Shown piece after piece: positions 25,952 to 35,143 of a stretch of 64,000 nucleotides of DNA; position 1 is the first letter of the stretch; the number at the start of each line of letters is the position of its first letter. The position numbers and the translations under genes were made by a program. The stretch is from Fibrobacterota bacterium (lineage in GTDB: Bacteria > Fibrobacterota > Chitinivibrionia > Chitinivibrionales > FEN-1185): NCBI GenBank assembly GCA_003165595.1, contig PLWQ01000028.1, positions 117,142-181,141 on the forward strand, given 5' to 3'. Below the pieces are notes generated by a model, which was given only the letters and a program-made list of their open reading frames with translations, ran no database searches and had not been told where the DNA came from.

Positions 25952-26917
25952 CTACTCCCTGTATCCGACAACGATCCCCTGCAGTTGCAACGAGTCAATC
26001 TCACTCGCGGCACCTATGGAATAGTCGCCCGCATTCCTATCGGCAAACATCGGATCCGCTATCCAGTATGACGGCGATACCGTGGGCGACAGGGAAAAGG
26101 CCGTGCCATTGGAATCGATGTCGAGCGAGTCGAATACAAGCTGTGACGTGGATGCGCTCCATAAGCCTGCAACGCCGGCGCCCGCATTAAACGACAGAAT
26201 AGAAAGTGCAACCCGTACTTCGCCGGCGGGCGTTGTGAGGACGATGCCGCTATTGCCGTTGTCGGAAATCGTGGCATGCGTGATTGCAAGGGGCGCTGCG
26301 GTGACCGAAATCCCGTCTTTCGTGTTGTGCGCCGAAAGTACGTTGTCAAGCGTTACCGCATGCGACCCCGAGCCGTCGCCGTTTACCGAGAGGCCCGCGC
26401 GCCCGTTGTGGACGAATGTGCAATGCATTGCGCCGACGTCGCTGTCGGTAATTTCCAGCCCGTCAAGTGAATTGTCCAGAAACGCGCAGCTTTCGAACAG
26501 AATGTCCGATGACCCGTTTTCGACCTTTGCGCCGCTTGCATTGCTTGAATCGAACACCACGCCCGACACATGTATCGAATGCTGACCGCTCAGGTACAGA
26601 ATTCCCAGACCGGGCTGCGCCGTTACAACCGAACCGCCGTTTGCGCCTGTAACCACGATGGGCCGGCTGGTTGAACCGCTGTAGCCGAACCTGAGGGAAA
26701 CCCGGAACGTCCCCGCCGTAAGCGCTATGGTGTCTCCCGGCAACGCCGAAAAGACTCTGGCCATAAGGGAGTCCTGGTTGGACACGACATACGTCCGGCC
26801 AACATGAGCCTTCCGGTTTACGGGATCAAACGGATTGTCACGGGTTATGCATGAAGACAGGATAAGCATGACAAGGGCACAGCCCGTGAAACATTTTGCA
26901 GACATGAACGGAACCAT
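25952..26917 (-). CDS. Lipoprotein with right-handed beta-helix (pectate-lyase-like) repeats
   Basis: The frame is open from 27310, but the first part overlaps the opposite gene and is not protein-like. ATG 26917 has GAGGGA 6 nt upstream and starts a lipoprotein signal peptide (LVMLILSSC); ATG 26905 is an alternative. The 321-aa product has DNPFDP after the Cys, a motif common in Fibrobacterota lipoproteins, and then parallel beta-helix rungs (VSGVVFDSSNASGAKVENGS, CAFLDNSLDGLEITDSDVGA). It probably acts on or binds polysaccharide at the cell surface; no catalytic motif is evident. Confidence 0.75.
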   Translation of the reverse strand: MVPFMSAKCFTGCALVMLILSSCITRDNPFDPVNRKAHVGRTYVVSNQDSLMARVFSALPGDTIALTAGTFRVSLRFGYSGSTSRPIVVTGANGGSVVTAQPGLGILYLSGQHSIHVSGVVFDSSNASGAKVENGSSDILFESCAFLDNSLDGLEITDSDVGAMHCTFVHNGRAGLSVNGDGSGSHAVTLDNVLSAHNTKDGISVTAAPLAITHATISDNGNSGIVLTTPAGEVRVALSILSFNAGAGVAGLWSASTSQLVFDSLDIDSNGTAFSLSPTVSPSYWIADPMFADRNAGDYSIGAASEIDSLQLQGIVVGYRE

Positions 26918-27860
26918 GGCGTTTCCCTCGTGTCGCGCCGCACGGCTTTTTTCCCGGTTGATGCCTGCATGCATATACATTGGCGTTGCGCTGTTTCCCA
27001 TTGAAGGCGCCCAAGGCCTTTCCTTAGGCTCGGCCATAACCCAAAATACAATAGCCGTATACGCCGATACCATGCTTGATTCGGTGATGTTCGCCGGGTT
27101 TACCGCGTCGCTCATTTCGCGCCTGGAGCACGAACTTTCCGGATCGGAATATGTTGTGCTGCCGGTTGTGCGGGGCGCAACGGGGCGTGCGTCGACCGAT
27201 TCGCTGCTCACGGTACTTATCGTGCGCGCGTTTGCATATCCACCCGGCCCGCCCATGCTTCGCGCCACCTTAATGCGTGCGTCCGCATGGGGCGCCTTTG
27301 CGCCCGACACCCAGTATCAACCGCTTGTCAATTTTGCGTGCGCCGTGACCGACACTGCCTCGGTCGCGCTTCTGGTTGCAAGAAAGATCGCCGAGAACCT
27401 GCGCGGCCGTTCATCGTGCCGCCTCCATATCAACAGCATTCCAACTCACGCCTTTGTGCGCAGCGCAACCGGGCTTAGCGGACAATGCCCGCTTGATTGG
27501 GATGTTGCATTCGGCATTGTCGATATGACCGCCAGCAGCAAAGGATATCTCGACAAAACGGTACGCCTCAAGCTGTCCGATACCCGGATTGCAGATACCG
27601 CCCTTGTGGTGCTCGACAGGCGCATGTTCTATCATTCCAGCGCATTCTATCCCGCAATTGGACTGGGTGTGCTCTCGGCTGCATTGTATGGCTGCGAATA
27701 TTACTATTATCAGAAATACAGGCGTCTTGACGCAAACGATTTGGCAAACAATCCCGGTTCATTCGGGAATACGTTCAACATTGCGCAGGGATGCGGATAC
27801 GGGGCAGGCATTGCACTTGGGCTTTCGGCGGCATTGTTCTGCGTGACGTTCTTTTGGTAA
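26916..27860 (+). CDS. Secreted or envelope protein of unknown family
   Basis: 314 aa from ATG 26916 (MAFPSCRAARLFSRLMPACI), which gives a basic n-region and a hydrophobic segment ending near IEGAQG; 26904 and 26958 are alternative starts. The middle has a CsgG/TolB-like look (TASLISRLEHELSGSEYVVL). A PEGA-like segment follows (SCRLHINSIPTHAFVRSATG, CPLDWDVAFGIVDMTASSKG). Two C-terminal hydrophobic stretches come last. The start codon interleaves with that of the divergent lipoprotein gene. Function unknown. Confidence 0.6.
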   Translation: MAFPSCRAARLFSRLMPACIYIGVALFPIEGAQGLSLGSAITQNTIAVYADTMLDSVMFAGFTASLISRLEHELSGSEYVVLPVVRGATGRASTDSLLTVLIVRAFAYPPGPPMLRATLMRASAWGAFAPDTQYQPLVNFACAVTDTASVALLVARKIAENLRGRSSCRLHINSIPTHAFVRSATGLSGQCPLDWDVAFGIVDMTASSKGYLDKTVRLKLSDTRIADTALVVLDRRMFYHSSAFYPAIGLGVLSAALYGCEYYYYQKYRRLDANDLANNPGSFGNTFNIAQGCGYGAGIALGLSAALFCVTFFW

Positions 27861-27995
27861 TGCAAGAAGATGATTCACTACAAAGAACACAGAGAAAAGG
27901 CAGCGAAGCATTCCTGTGGCAAATCCATCCGGCACTTTGGCGGGTGAACCATGCGCCTAATTTTTCCCACTAAATAAGCGGGAAGAGGGACTGGC

Positions 27996-28559
27996 ATGAA
28001 AACAATAGTGGAGCCTTCGGCCGCCGTTCTTGACGCGTGCAAGAAAGGCGACAAAGCTGCCTTTAAGACGGTATTCGACATGTACAAAATGTACGCATAT
28101 AATCTTATCTACAAAATTACCGGGCCCTCTTCCGACCACGAAGACCTTCTCCAGGAAACCTTTTTCCAGATCTACCTTTCTCTCCGTGCGTTTGAAGGTG
28201 CTTCATCATTTACCACCTGGTTTCATCGCGTGGTGGTTCAGGTGTGCAGCGGGAATCTCCGGTACAAGCTGGCCGCAAAACGCAAACCTGAAGGAGGCAC
28301 GGTCAATTTCGATGACATGCAGGAGACCGTTTCGGACAAGCGGGAATCTCAGGAAAACAGGCTGGCGCTCAAGGAGCTGGTAGATAAGGGGCTTTCCACA
28401 CTTAACGATTCGCTCAGAATTCCGCTCGTGCTCAACATATACAGCGAAATGGATCTGGGAGAAATCGCGTCCGTTTTGAACATTCCGGAAGGGACGGTCA
28501 AGTCTCGGCTGTTTTCTGCCCGCAGGCAGATGAAAGAATTTATCCAGAACGCCGGTTGA
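27996..28559 (+). CDS. ECF-family RNA polymerase sigma factor
   Basis: 187 aa. Region 2 (CKKGDKAAFKTVFDMYKMYA, then DHEDLLQETFFQIYLSLRAF) and region 4 (LGEIASVLNIPEGTVKSRLF) are both complete. AGAGGG precedes the ATG. The next gene, 16 bp downstream, encodes a membrane FecR-like protein that is the likely anti-sigma factor. The trigger and regulon are unknown; the adjacent cellulase genes are candidates only by proximity. Confidence 0.92.
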   Translation: MKTIVEPSAAVLDACKKGDKAAFKTVFDMYKMYAYNLIYKITGPSSDHEDLLQETFFQIYLSLRAFEGASSFTTWFHRVVVQVCSGNLRYKLAAKRKPEGGTVNFDDMQETVSDKRESQENRLALKELVDKGLSTLNDSLRIPLVLNIYSEMDLGEIASVLNIPEGTVKSRLFSARRQMKEFIQNAG

Positions 28560-28575
28560 TGGCGGAGTAGCTATT

Positions 28576-30156
28576 ATGGATTCCACACACGACACAATGT
28601 CCCGGCTCGATCCGATCAAAAGGGATACGTATCCCCCAAGCGGGCTTCTCGACAACGTCGAGCAGTTGTTGTTTGATCGTATCCAGCGATTCGAACAGAA
28701 ACATCCTGTTGAATCCGGCGTGGAGTTCTGGGAAGCAGCCATCGCTCAGGACTTGCCTTTTTCCGCAGAAACCACGGAGATATTGCTTTTCGAGCGCATA
28801 TCCTCTCTGGACGGTGTTGACACGTGGGAACTGCAAGTCAAGAAGGAGACTGCAGACTTCGACTTCGATGCAGCGGAAAAACGGCTCGCTGCTTCATCAG
28901 CGGTTGCAAAGGCGCCCACGTATTCCTTCCCTGGTCTGTTCTTTACCTCGACTCTGTCATTATTTAAGAAGGGGAATTTTCGTTATACGGTTGCCTTGCT
29001 TGCAAGCCTGGCCCTGGCTGTTGGAGGATGGCAGCTTTGGCAAAACACTGCATCATCCCTTGCGACTACGGTAATTGCCCCGGGCGAAAAAGGCTTTGCT
29101 CTGTCGGCGACCAGGGGCCAGACTGTTCAATCACTCCCGGGCCAACGTCTGGTTCTCCAGAACTTCCGCGGCACGGTTGTTGCCGAAAACGGCGCGCGCA
29201 TAACGCTCAAGGAGATCCACCCCGACGTCACAAGCTACAGCCTTGCTTTTACAGAATCATCGTTTCCTCAACAGGCAAAGGCGATTTTCTCGGTTACAAA
29301 GAGGCTTGCCGGGCAGGAATTTTCGGTAATCACCAAAGACTATATCATCCACGTTGTCGGCACGGTGTTCACGGTAACGCCACAGGCGCACCAGCGCGTT
29401 GCCACGAAAGTGTTTGAGGGAACCGTTCGCGTCGAAGGTCGGAATTTTTCCGCTCTTGTTAACGCGGGCAGCGTCTTGTGTTTTGACGATCGCGCAGGCG
29501 CGTACGTTGTCACCGCCTCCGATACGGCGCACCAGGCAACGGAATCCCTTGAGGCCCGGCGCGATTCAGGTTCTATTCCGGCGCAATCCGGGCAACGCCG
29601 CATTGGAAAACCCATCATGCACAATGGGCAATCGCAAGACTCGCTGTTCGACAACGCGATGCGCCTGGAACAAATCGACTGGCAAAAAGCCATAGACGCC
29701 TACAATTTGGTGCTTGGCCGCCATGGTTCCTCTCCATTTTCGCGCGAAATTGCCCTTTTCTCAGTTGCACGTCTGCGGTTTGACCACGACACGTCTCTTG
29801 TTGACGTGCGAAAGGCCTTCGAAGCATACCTCAAGGTTTTTCCGCACGGCAATTTTGCCGGCGAATCCTATTTGCGGCTGACCGATCTTGCATATAAGAA
29901 TGATCCCAAGCAGGCGCTTGCGTGGTGCGAACGGTACCTTGCCGAGTTCCCTGCAACCCAGAACGCGGCAGCAGCTGAATACAAGGCTGGGCTCATCCTT
30001 TTGCAGCAGAACAGGCGCGAACAGGCCGCAACCATGCTCACCGAAGCCCTCAAGCATTCAACTTCCTGCCCGCCTGCCCAGATCGTCGCCATTCAGCGCG
30101 CGCTGGACAATGCAAAGAACGTCCATGCGGACAGTAATGGGAGAGCAAAAAAATGA
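28576..30156 (+). CDS. FecR-domain anti-sigma-like membrane protein with C-terminal TPR region
   Basis: 526 aa. A cytoplasmic N-terminus (about 130 residues) could bind the sigma factor. It is followed by one membrane helix (residues about 137-155, TVALLASLALAVGGWQL) and a periplasmic FecR-type domain (RLAGQEFSVITKDYIIHVVG, then FEGTVRVEGRNFSALVNAGS). Residues about 360-510 are TPR-like (ALAWCERYLAEFPATQNAAA). It is co-transcribed with the ECF sigma gene. FecR-TPR fusions usually sense envelope state; no TonB receptor gene accompanies it. Confidence 0.85.
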   Translation: MDSTHDTMSRLDPIKRDTYPPSGLLDNVEQLLFDRIQRFEQKHPVESGVEFWEAAIAQDLPFSAETTEILLFERISSLDGVDTWELQVKKETADFDFDAAEKRLAASSAVAKAPTYSFPGLFFTSTLSLFKKGNFRYTVALLASLALAVGGWQLWQNTASSLATTVIAPGEKGFALSATRGQTVQSLPGQRLVLQNFRGTVVAENGARITLKEIHPDVTSYSLAFTESSFPQQAKAIFSVTKRLAGQEFSVITKDYIIHVVGTVFTVTPQAHQRVATKVFEGTVRVEGRNFSALVNAGSVLCFDDRAGAYVVTASDTAHQATESLEARRDSGSIPAQSGQRRIGKPIMHNGQSQDSLFDNAMRLEQIDWQKAIDAYNLVLGRHGSSPFSREIALFSVARLRFDHDTSLVDVRKAFEAYLKVFPHGNFAGESYLRLTDLAYKNDPKQALAWCERYLAEFPATQNAAAAEYKAGLILLQQNRREQAATMLTEALKHSTSCPPAQIVAIQRALDNAKNVHADSNGRAKK

Positions 30157-30617
30157 GTCCCGATCCTCGTAGGGGATGAGAGAAGGCCGAATCTATCGAA
30201 TCTGCCTCTCATGTGCCGGGAGTAGCACCCAACTCTTTGCATTTTCTTCGTCAATAACACATCGATTTCTGAACCACCCACTTTTCGTTTACCACTAACC
30301 GTTTGTGGTAAGTCCCGTTTGTTTTTCGAGCCAGGGATGCGAGTGTGCCAACAGGCACCGACCCGATCAATGCTGGGCTCCAAACGACATACGGAACAGA
30401 AGGCGTCTATAAAACCGTGCTTTGCCGCGACGCACGCGGCCTATGCGAATTGCCCGTTGATAACCTTGCCGCCGGGGCATACTTGGCGCAATCGTCGGAT
30501 GGGAATAATGGGCTGAGAAAAATGCTGGTTCCAGTACGATAAAACCTTGCCCTCTTCTCCCTCAGGGAAAGGGAGGCAGGGGTTGGCGGGTGAGGCGACA
30601 AACAGAAACGAGGATGT
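30157..30617. other. Intergenic stretch before the GH9 gene
   Basis: 461 bp without an intact gene. It holds an inverted repeat near 30290-30312 (TTTACCACTAAC with GTTTGTGGTAA), the remnant reading frame at 30312-30542, and a GC-rich stretch before the GH9 ribosome-binding site. Confidence 0.55.
30312..30542 (+). pseudogene. 3' remnant of a secreted protein gene (C-terminal sorting tail)
   Basis: The open frame encodes VLCRDARGLCELPVDNLAAG, then AYLAQSS and RKMLVPVR, the same pattern (L-x-x-L-x-x-G-x-Y, then K-x-hydrophobic end) as the tails of the GH9 and GH5 proteins downstream. There is a stop immediately upstream, no ribosome-binding site and no catalytic domain. It is best read as the stump of a deleted hydrolase gene. 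A very small expressed peptide is less likely. Confidence 0.6.
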
Positions 30618-32825
30618 ATGAAGATCAGCCAATTTGCTTTTCTCGCGGCTGCCACTGTTTTCACAGTCAAACTTGAAGCCGCTTACAATTACGGCGAGGC
30701 CCTCCAGAAAGCCATTTATTTCTATGAAGGACAGCAGTCGGGGCCGCTTCCGGCCTGGAACCGGGTGCAATGGCGCGGACCAAGCTGTACGCATGATGGA
30801 TCGGATGTGGGCAAGGACCTTACTGGTGGCTGGCACGATGCCGGCGATCATGTGAAATTCAATTTTCCCATGGCGTTTTCGGTTACCATGCTATGCTGGG
30901 GCATTGTAGAAAATCGCGATGCTTATGAAAAAAGCGGCCAGCTTCCGTTTATTCTTAACACTCTCCGCTTTACCGCCGATTACCTGATACGCTGCCACAC
31001 CGCTCCGAACGAATTCTACGGCCAGGTTGGCGATGGCGGTCTCGATCATTCGTTCTGGGGACCCGCGGAATCCGTTGAGGCAAGAATGAATCGACCTTCG
31101 GCGAAGATAGACGCGGCTCATCCCGGCTCCGACCTTGCAGGCGAGGCGGCAGCAGCGTTGGCCGCGGCATCGATGGTGTTCAAAACAACCGATCCATTGT
31201 TTTCCGCAACCTGCCTCACGAACGCACAACAGCTCTACTCGTTCGCGGATCAATACCGAGGCAAGTACGACGCCTCAATTACGGCGGCCGGAGGGTACTA
31301 CAATTCGTGGAGCGGATACAGGGACGAGTTGGTGTGGGGCGCAACGTGGCTGTTTTTGGCGGGCGGCGACAGCGCGTACCTTGCCAAAGCGGAATCGTAT
31401 TACGACAGCCTCAATACCGAACCGCAGTCCACGACTCGTTCGTACAAATGGACCATCGCCTGGGACGACAAGAGTTATGGGTGCTACGTGCTGCTCGCCA
31501 AACTCACGGGCAAGCAGAAATACAAGGACGACGCCCAGCGCTGGCTCGATTACTGGACCGTTGGCGTAAACGGTCAGAAGATCACGTACACACCGGGCGG
31601 GCTGGCCTGGCTTGACACCTGGGGATCAAACCGGTATGCCTCGAACACCGCCTTCGTGGCGCTGGTCTATTCCGATTGGCTGGCGGTCGATTCGTTGAAA
31701 ACGCGCTACCACGATTTCGCCGTGAAACAAATCAATTACCTGCTCGGAACCAATCCACTGAATCGCTCTTTTGTCGTGGGATTCGGTAACAACCCGCCCT
31801 GCCACGAACATCATCGGACCGCTGAGGGATCATACCCCGGCGATGCTAGCGACACGATTGCCTGCCAGCATACCTTCTACGGCGCCCTGGTGGGAGGTCC
31901 GGACGCGAGCGACGGGTACACCGACCAGCGCAGCAATTATACCCAGAACGAACCGGCCTGCGATTACAACGCCGGTTTCACCGGCGCGCTTGCGCGCCTG
32001 TATAAGGAATACGGCGGCACGCCGCTTGCCGTTTTTCCACCCAACGACTCCGTATCGGAACAGTTCTACATTCTTGCAAATGTCAATGCTTCCGGCGACC
32101 GATTCACGGAAATCAAAGCAGTCTTGTGCAATAAAACAAACGAGCCTGCGCGCGTGTGCACCAAGCTTTCGTACCGATACTTTGTAGACCTGAGCGAAGC
32201 GATATCCGCGGGCATTTCGGTGGGCGACGTCACCGTGCAGACCAATTACCTTCAGGGCAAGGCGAAGATTTCCGCGCTCACTCCGTACAACGGGTCAAGC
32301 AGCATCTATTACCTCGAAGTGTCGTACGACGGCGATTCGTTGTATCCGGGCACGCAGGACTCCTACAAGCGCGAGGCGCAGTTCCGCATCTCGCTGCCGC
32401 AGAACGCGGCCGCGTCATCGTGGGACCCCACCAACGACTGGTCGTACAAAACCGTTGGCGCGTCGTCGCAGGCCGCAATGAAGGCCGTCAACATGCCGAT
32501 CTACGACAACGGCATGCAGATCTGGGGAGCGGAACCGAATAAACCCGCTGTGAATGCAGTCGTCACTCCGAACAGCGGTTTGACTGCAGGCAATCACCGT
32601 GTGACGATCCGGCAGCACGGCAAGTACCTGTATATTGCCGGCGCCGATCAGCGGGCAATTGCGGTGTCGCTGATCTCGGCAAGCGGCAAGACGATTGCTT
32701 CCAGGAACGCGGTTTGCGGGCGAGGACTGTCGCTTGAGCTCGTGAGCCTTGGAGTTTACATCTGCGTGGTTTCCGGCAGGAACAATGCAACGATTGCCTC
32801 GCAATCGATCGTGGTGCAAAAATGA
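30618..32825 (+). CDS. Secreted GH9 cellulase with CBM3-type module
   Basis: Predicted endo- or processive endoglucanase, 735 aa. After a signal peptide (residues 1-21) the GH9 barrel runs to about residue 470: GGWHDAGDHVKFNFP (residues 70-84) carries the two catalytic Asp, CHEHHRTAEGSY is the substrate-binding His motif, and QNEPACDYNAGFTGALARLY holds the proton-donor Glu. A CBM3c-like module follows (about 475-640; FYILANVNASGDRFTEIKAV, WSYKTVGASSQA), the usual partner in theme-B GH9 enzymes. The last about 85 residues are a sorting-type tail (LGVYICVVSGRN to QSIVVQK). CGAGGA precedes the ATG. A GH5 gene follows 22 bp later, so the two cellulases are co-expressed. Confidence 0.95.
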   Translation: MKISQFAFLAAATVFTVKLEAAYNYGEALQKAIYFYEGQQSGPLPAWNRVQWRGPSCTHDGSDVGKDLTGGWHDAGDHVKFNFPMAFSVTMLCWGIVENRDAYEKSGQLPFILNTLRFTADYLIRCHTAPNEFYGQVGDGGLDHSFWGPAESVEARMNRPSAKIDAAHPGSDLAGEAAAALAAASMVFKTTDPLFSATCLTNAQQLYSFADQYRGKYDASITAAGGYYNSWSGYRDELVWGATWLFLAGGDSAYLAKAESYYDSLNTEPQSTTRSYKWTIAWDDKSYGCYVLLAKLTGKQKYKDDAQRWLDYWTVGVNGQKITYTPGGLAWLDTWGSNRYASNTAFVALVYSDWLAVDSLKTRYHDFAVKQINYLLGTNPLNRSFVVGFGNNPPCHEHHRTAEGSYPGDASDTIACQHTFYGALVGGPDASDGYTDQRSNYTQNEPACDYNAGFTGALARLYKEYGGTPLAVFPPNDSVSEQFYILANVNASGDRFTEIKAVLCNKTNEPARVCTKLSYRYFVDLSEAISAGISVGDVTVQTNYLQGKAKISALTPYNGSSSIYYLEVSYDGDSLYPGTQDSYKREAQFRISLPQNAAASSWDPTNDWSYKTVGASSQAAMKAVNMPIYDNGMQIWGAEPNKPAVNAVVTPNSGLTAGNHRVTIRQHGKYLYIAGADQRAIAVSLISASGKTIASRNAVCGRGLSLELVSLGVYICVVSGRNNATIASQSIVVQK

Positions 32826-32847
32826 TCTGCACCGCAGAGGACCTCGT

Positions 32848-34296
32848 ATGAACCGTTCCATTCTCCGGTTGCCGGCCATTGCGGCATTGCTGTTCTGTAC
32901 TGCATCCGCTCCGGTCATGGCCTTCAACCTGCATGTTGAAGGCTCGACGCTCATGAATGAAAACGGTACCTCCGTCCGTCTCACCGGCGTCAACTGGTTC
33001 GGGATGGAAACGTCGAACATGTGCCCGCACGGCCTCTGGGCGCGTGACTGGAAAGGCATGCTCATGCAGGTTAAGGACATGGGGTTCAACTGCATCCGGC
33101 TTCCCTGGTGCGATGCCATGCTGCGGACCGGCGCGACCGCAAACAGCGTCAATTTCTACGGCGTGGACCCGTACCGCAAAAACGCAACAACCGACATGAA
33201 CAAGGAACTGGCCGGCAAGAGTCCCCTTGAAATTATGGACATCATTGTTGACGGTTGCGCAGAACTCGGCATTGCGGTTGTGCTCGACAACCATTCCCGC
33301 GAGCCGGACAACTACATGAACGAGCAGGTTTGGTACACCGCCAAAACGTCCGAACAGCAATGGATTGCCGACTGGACGTTTCTGGCATCGCGGTACAAGA
33401 ATAGTGCGGCTATTGTCGGATGCGACCTTGATAACGAACCGCACGGCACCGCTTCTTCCGGCGGTTCCCAATGGGGCGGTTCCGACACGCTGTACGATTG
33501 GAAAAGTGCCGCACAGCGGTGCGGCAACGCCATTCTGGCGGCCAACCCGAACCTGCTGATTGTCGTTGAAGGCGTGCAGCAGGTTGGCGCCACGAGTTAC
33601 TGGTGGGGCGGAAACCTGCGCGGTGCACGCGATAACCCGGTAGTTTTGTCCGACAACAGCAAGCTGGTATATTCACCGCATGAGTACGGTCCGGAGGTGT
33701 TTGACCAGACATGGTTCGGCGATGCGACTTTCCCGGGTAATCTTCCTGTGGTTTGGGACAGCGCATTTGCTTTTATCAAGAACGGCAACAAGGGCCATCT
33801 CCTGCTCGGCGAGTTCGGCATACGGGACACGACATCCTACAATGGCAGGGAAATAGGGTGGTTTTCCACACTTCTGTCTACCCTCTGCAAATCCGTTTCA
33901 TGGACGTTCTGGTGCCTCAACCCGAATTCCGGCGACACGGGCGGGCTTCTTGGCGACGACTGGACGACCCCGGTGCAGTGGAAACTCGACATGCTCAGAC
34001 CCTGCATGGCGCCGTTTCTTGGAGCAACGCCGATCGTACAACAACAGCCGGTCCGCAAAGACGGTGTTCATACAAGAATCTCCATCGCGCATGGCTGCAT
34101 CATTTTTGACGGATGTGCCCTGCCTGAAAACTTTCTCGTTGTTTGCTCTGCTGACGGGAAAACGGTTTTGCGTAAACGGATCAGCGCGTCAAGCATTCCT
34201 TTGATCAGCCTGTCGCTTGCACCCGGAGTTTATATGGTTGCGATAAACAACGAAAAGGGGCAAGGCATGACACGGAAATTTCTTATCGCCCGGTAA
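32848..34296 (+). CDS. Secreted GH5 cellulase
   Basis: 482 aa from ATG 32848 with AGAGGA upstream; the frame is open further 5' into the GH9 gene but that is not coding. Signal peptide ends near APVMA. The (beta/alpha)8 domain shows VNWFGMETSNMCPHGLW, acid/base Glu197 in DLDNEPHG, SPHEYGPEVF, and nucleophile Glu322 in LLGEFGIRDT, closest to endoglucanases of subfamily GH5_1. After about residue 410 a sorting-type tail follows (LAPGVYMVAINNEKGQGMTR, KFLIAR). It probably acts with the GH9 enzyme on cellulose. Confidence 0.94.
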   Translation: MNRSILRLPAIAALLFCTASAPVMAFNLHVEGSTLMNENGTSVRLTGVNWFGMETSNMCPHGLWARDWKGMLMQVKDMGFNCIRLPWCDAMLRTGATANSVNFYGVDPYRKNATTDMNKELAGKSPLEIMDIIVDGCAELGIAVVLDNHSREPDNYMNEQVWYTAKTSEQQWIADWTFLASRYKNSAAIVGCDLDNEPHGTASSGGSQWGGSDTLYDWKSAAQRCGNAILAANPNLLIVVEGVQQVGATSYWWGGNLRGARDNPVVLSDNSKLVYSPHEYGPEVFDQTWFGDATFPGNLPVVWDSAFAFIKNGNKGHLLLGEFGIRDTTSYNGREIGWFSTLLSTLCKSVSWTFWCLNPNSGDTGGLLGDDWTTPVQWKLDMLRPCMAPFLGATPIVQQQPVRKDGVHTRISIAHGCIIFDGCALPENFLVVCSADGKTVLRKRISASSIPLISLSLAPGVYMVAINNEKGQGMTRKFLIAR

Positions 34297-34423
34297 CAAC
34301 CCCCCGCCGCAATTTTTTGCTCAATGATCACATTTCTTTGCCAAAGCTTCTGGGAATTGTTTATTATTACAAAGACTGAATCGTGAACTGCCGTTTTGAA
34401 AAACCCATTCATCGGAGCCTTGC

Positions 34424-35110
34424 ATGATCCGCAGCAAATCCGTGGCGAAATTGCGAAGAACATCGGCCCCACTCGATACGTCCTGCAACAAGGACTCTAT
34501 CGTCCTTCCCAAACCCACGGACTGGCATGGAAGATCCGTGTATGCTGCGCTCAAAGCCAGAAAGACCGTTCGTTCTATCCTTGACAAAAAGATATCTTTG
34601 CAAACGCTTTCCAATCTTCTCTGGGCCGCGTGCGGAACCAACCGGAAAGCCGGTCCTTTCGGCGGGGCGGGCATTACCGCGGCGTCGGCCAGCAATTCGC
34701 AGGAAATCGAAGTGTATGCGGCCACAGAAGACGGCGTTTACCTGTACGAATCCGGGGCACATCGTCTGGTCCTGGCTGCGAAAGGAGACCTGCGCCCCAT
34801 GGCAATCGGCCGGGGACAAAGGAGCTGGGGGTCAAAGGCGCCTGTACGCCTTGTGTATGTGGTGAATATCGGCAAATTCGATACGGCCGGTTACCAGGAA
34901 CCCGGTTTGTACGACCCGGAAACGCAGAAAGCCTACTATTATGTGGATGCGGGCATGATAGCGGAAAATGTGTACCTGTTCGCCGCTTCGCTGGGTCTGG
35001 CATCATGGTTCCACAATTGCGACAAGGCAACGGTTGCAAGGCACCTGAATTTACCTGCGACCAAGCGACCGTTGTTCGGGCAGACGATTGGGCACCCGGG
35101 AAAGGAATAG
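34424..35110 (+). CDS. SagB/ThcOx-type nitroreductase-family protein
   Basis: 228-aa FMN-dependent oxidoreductase fold. SVYAALKARKTVRSILDKKI and LQTLSNLLWAACGTNRKAGP are typical of SagB-type nitroreductases, and the C-terminal half has DAGMIAENVYLFAASLGLAS. Such proteins often oxidise azolines in peptide natural products, but no precursor peptide or YcaO gene is nearby, so a general reductase role is as likely. It lies 128 bp after the GH5 gene and converges on the EndoQ-helicase gene. Confidence 0.82.
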   Translation: MIRSKSVAKLRRTSAPLDTSCNKDSIVLPKPTDWHGRSVYAALKARKTVRSILDKKISLQTLSNLLWAACGTNRKAGPFGGAGITAASASNSQEIEVYAATEDGVYLYESGAHRLVLAAKGDLRPMAIGRGQRSWGSKAPVRLVYVVNIGKFDTAGYQEPGLYDPETQKAYYYVDAGMIAENVYLFAASLGLASWFHNCDKATVARHLNLPATKRPLFGQTIGHPGKE

Positions 35111-35143
35111 CGGGGGTACTTCGACCAGAGAGGATTCCTGAGC

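Noticed and set aside
34424-35110. RiPP (azoline) cluster around the SagB-like gene
   Set aside because: No YcaO, precursor peptide or transporter lies nearby.
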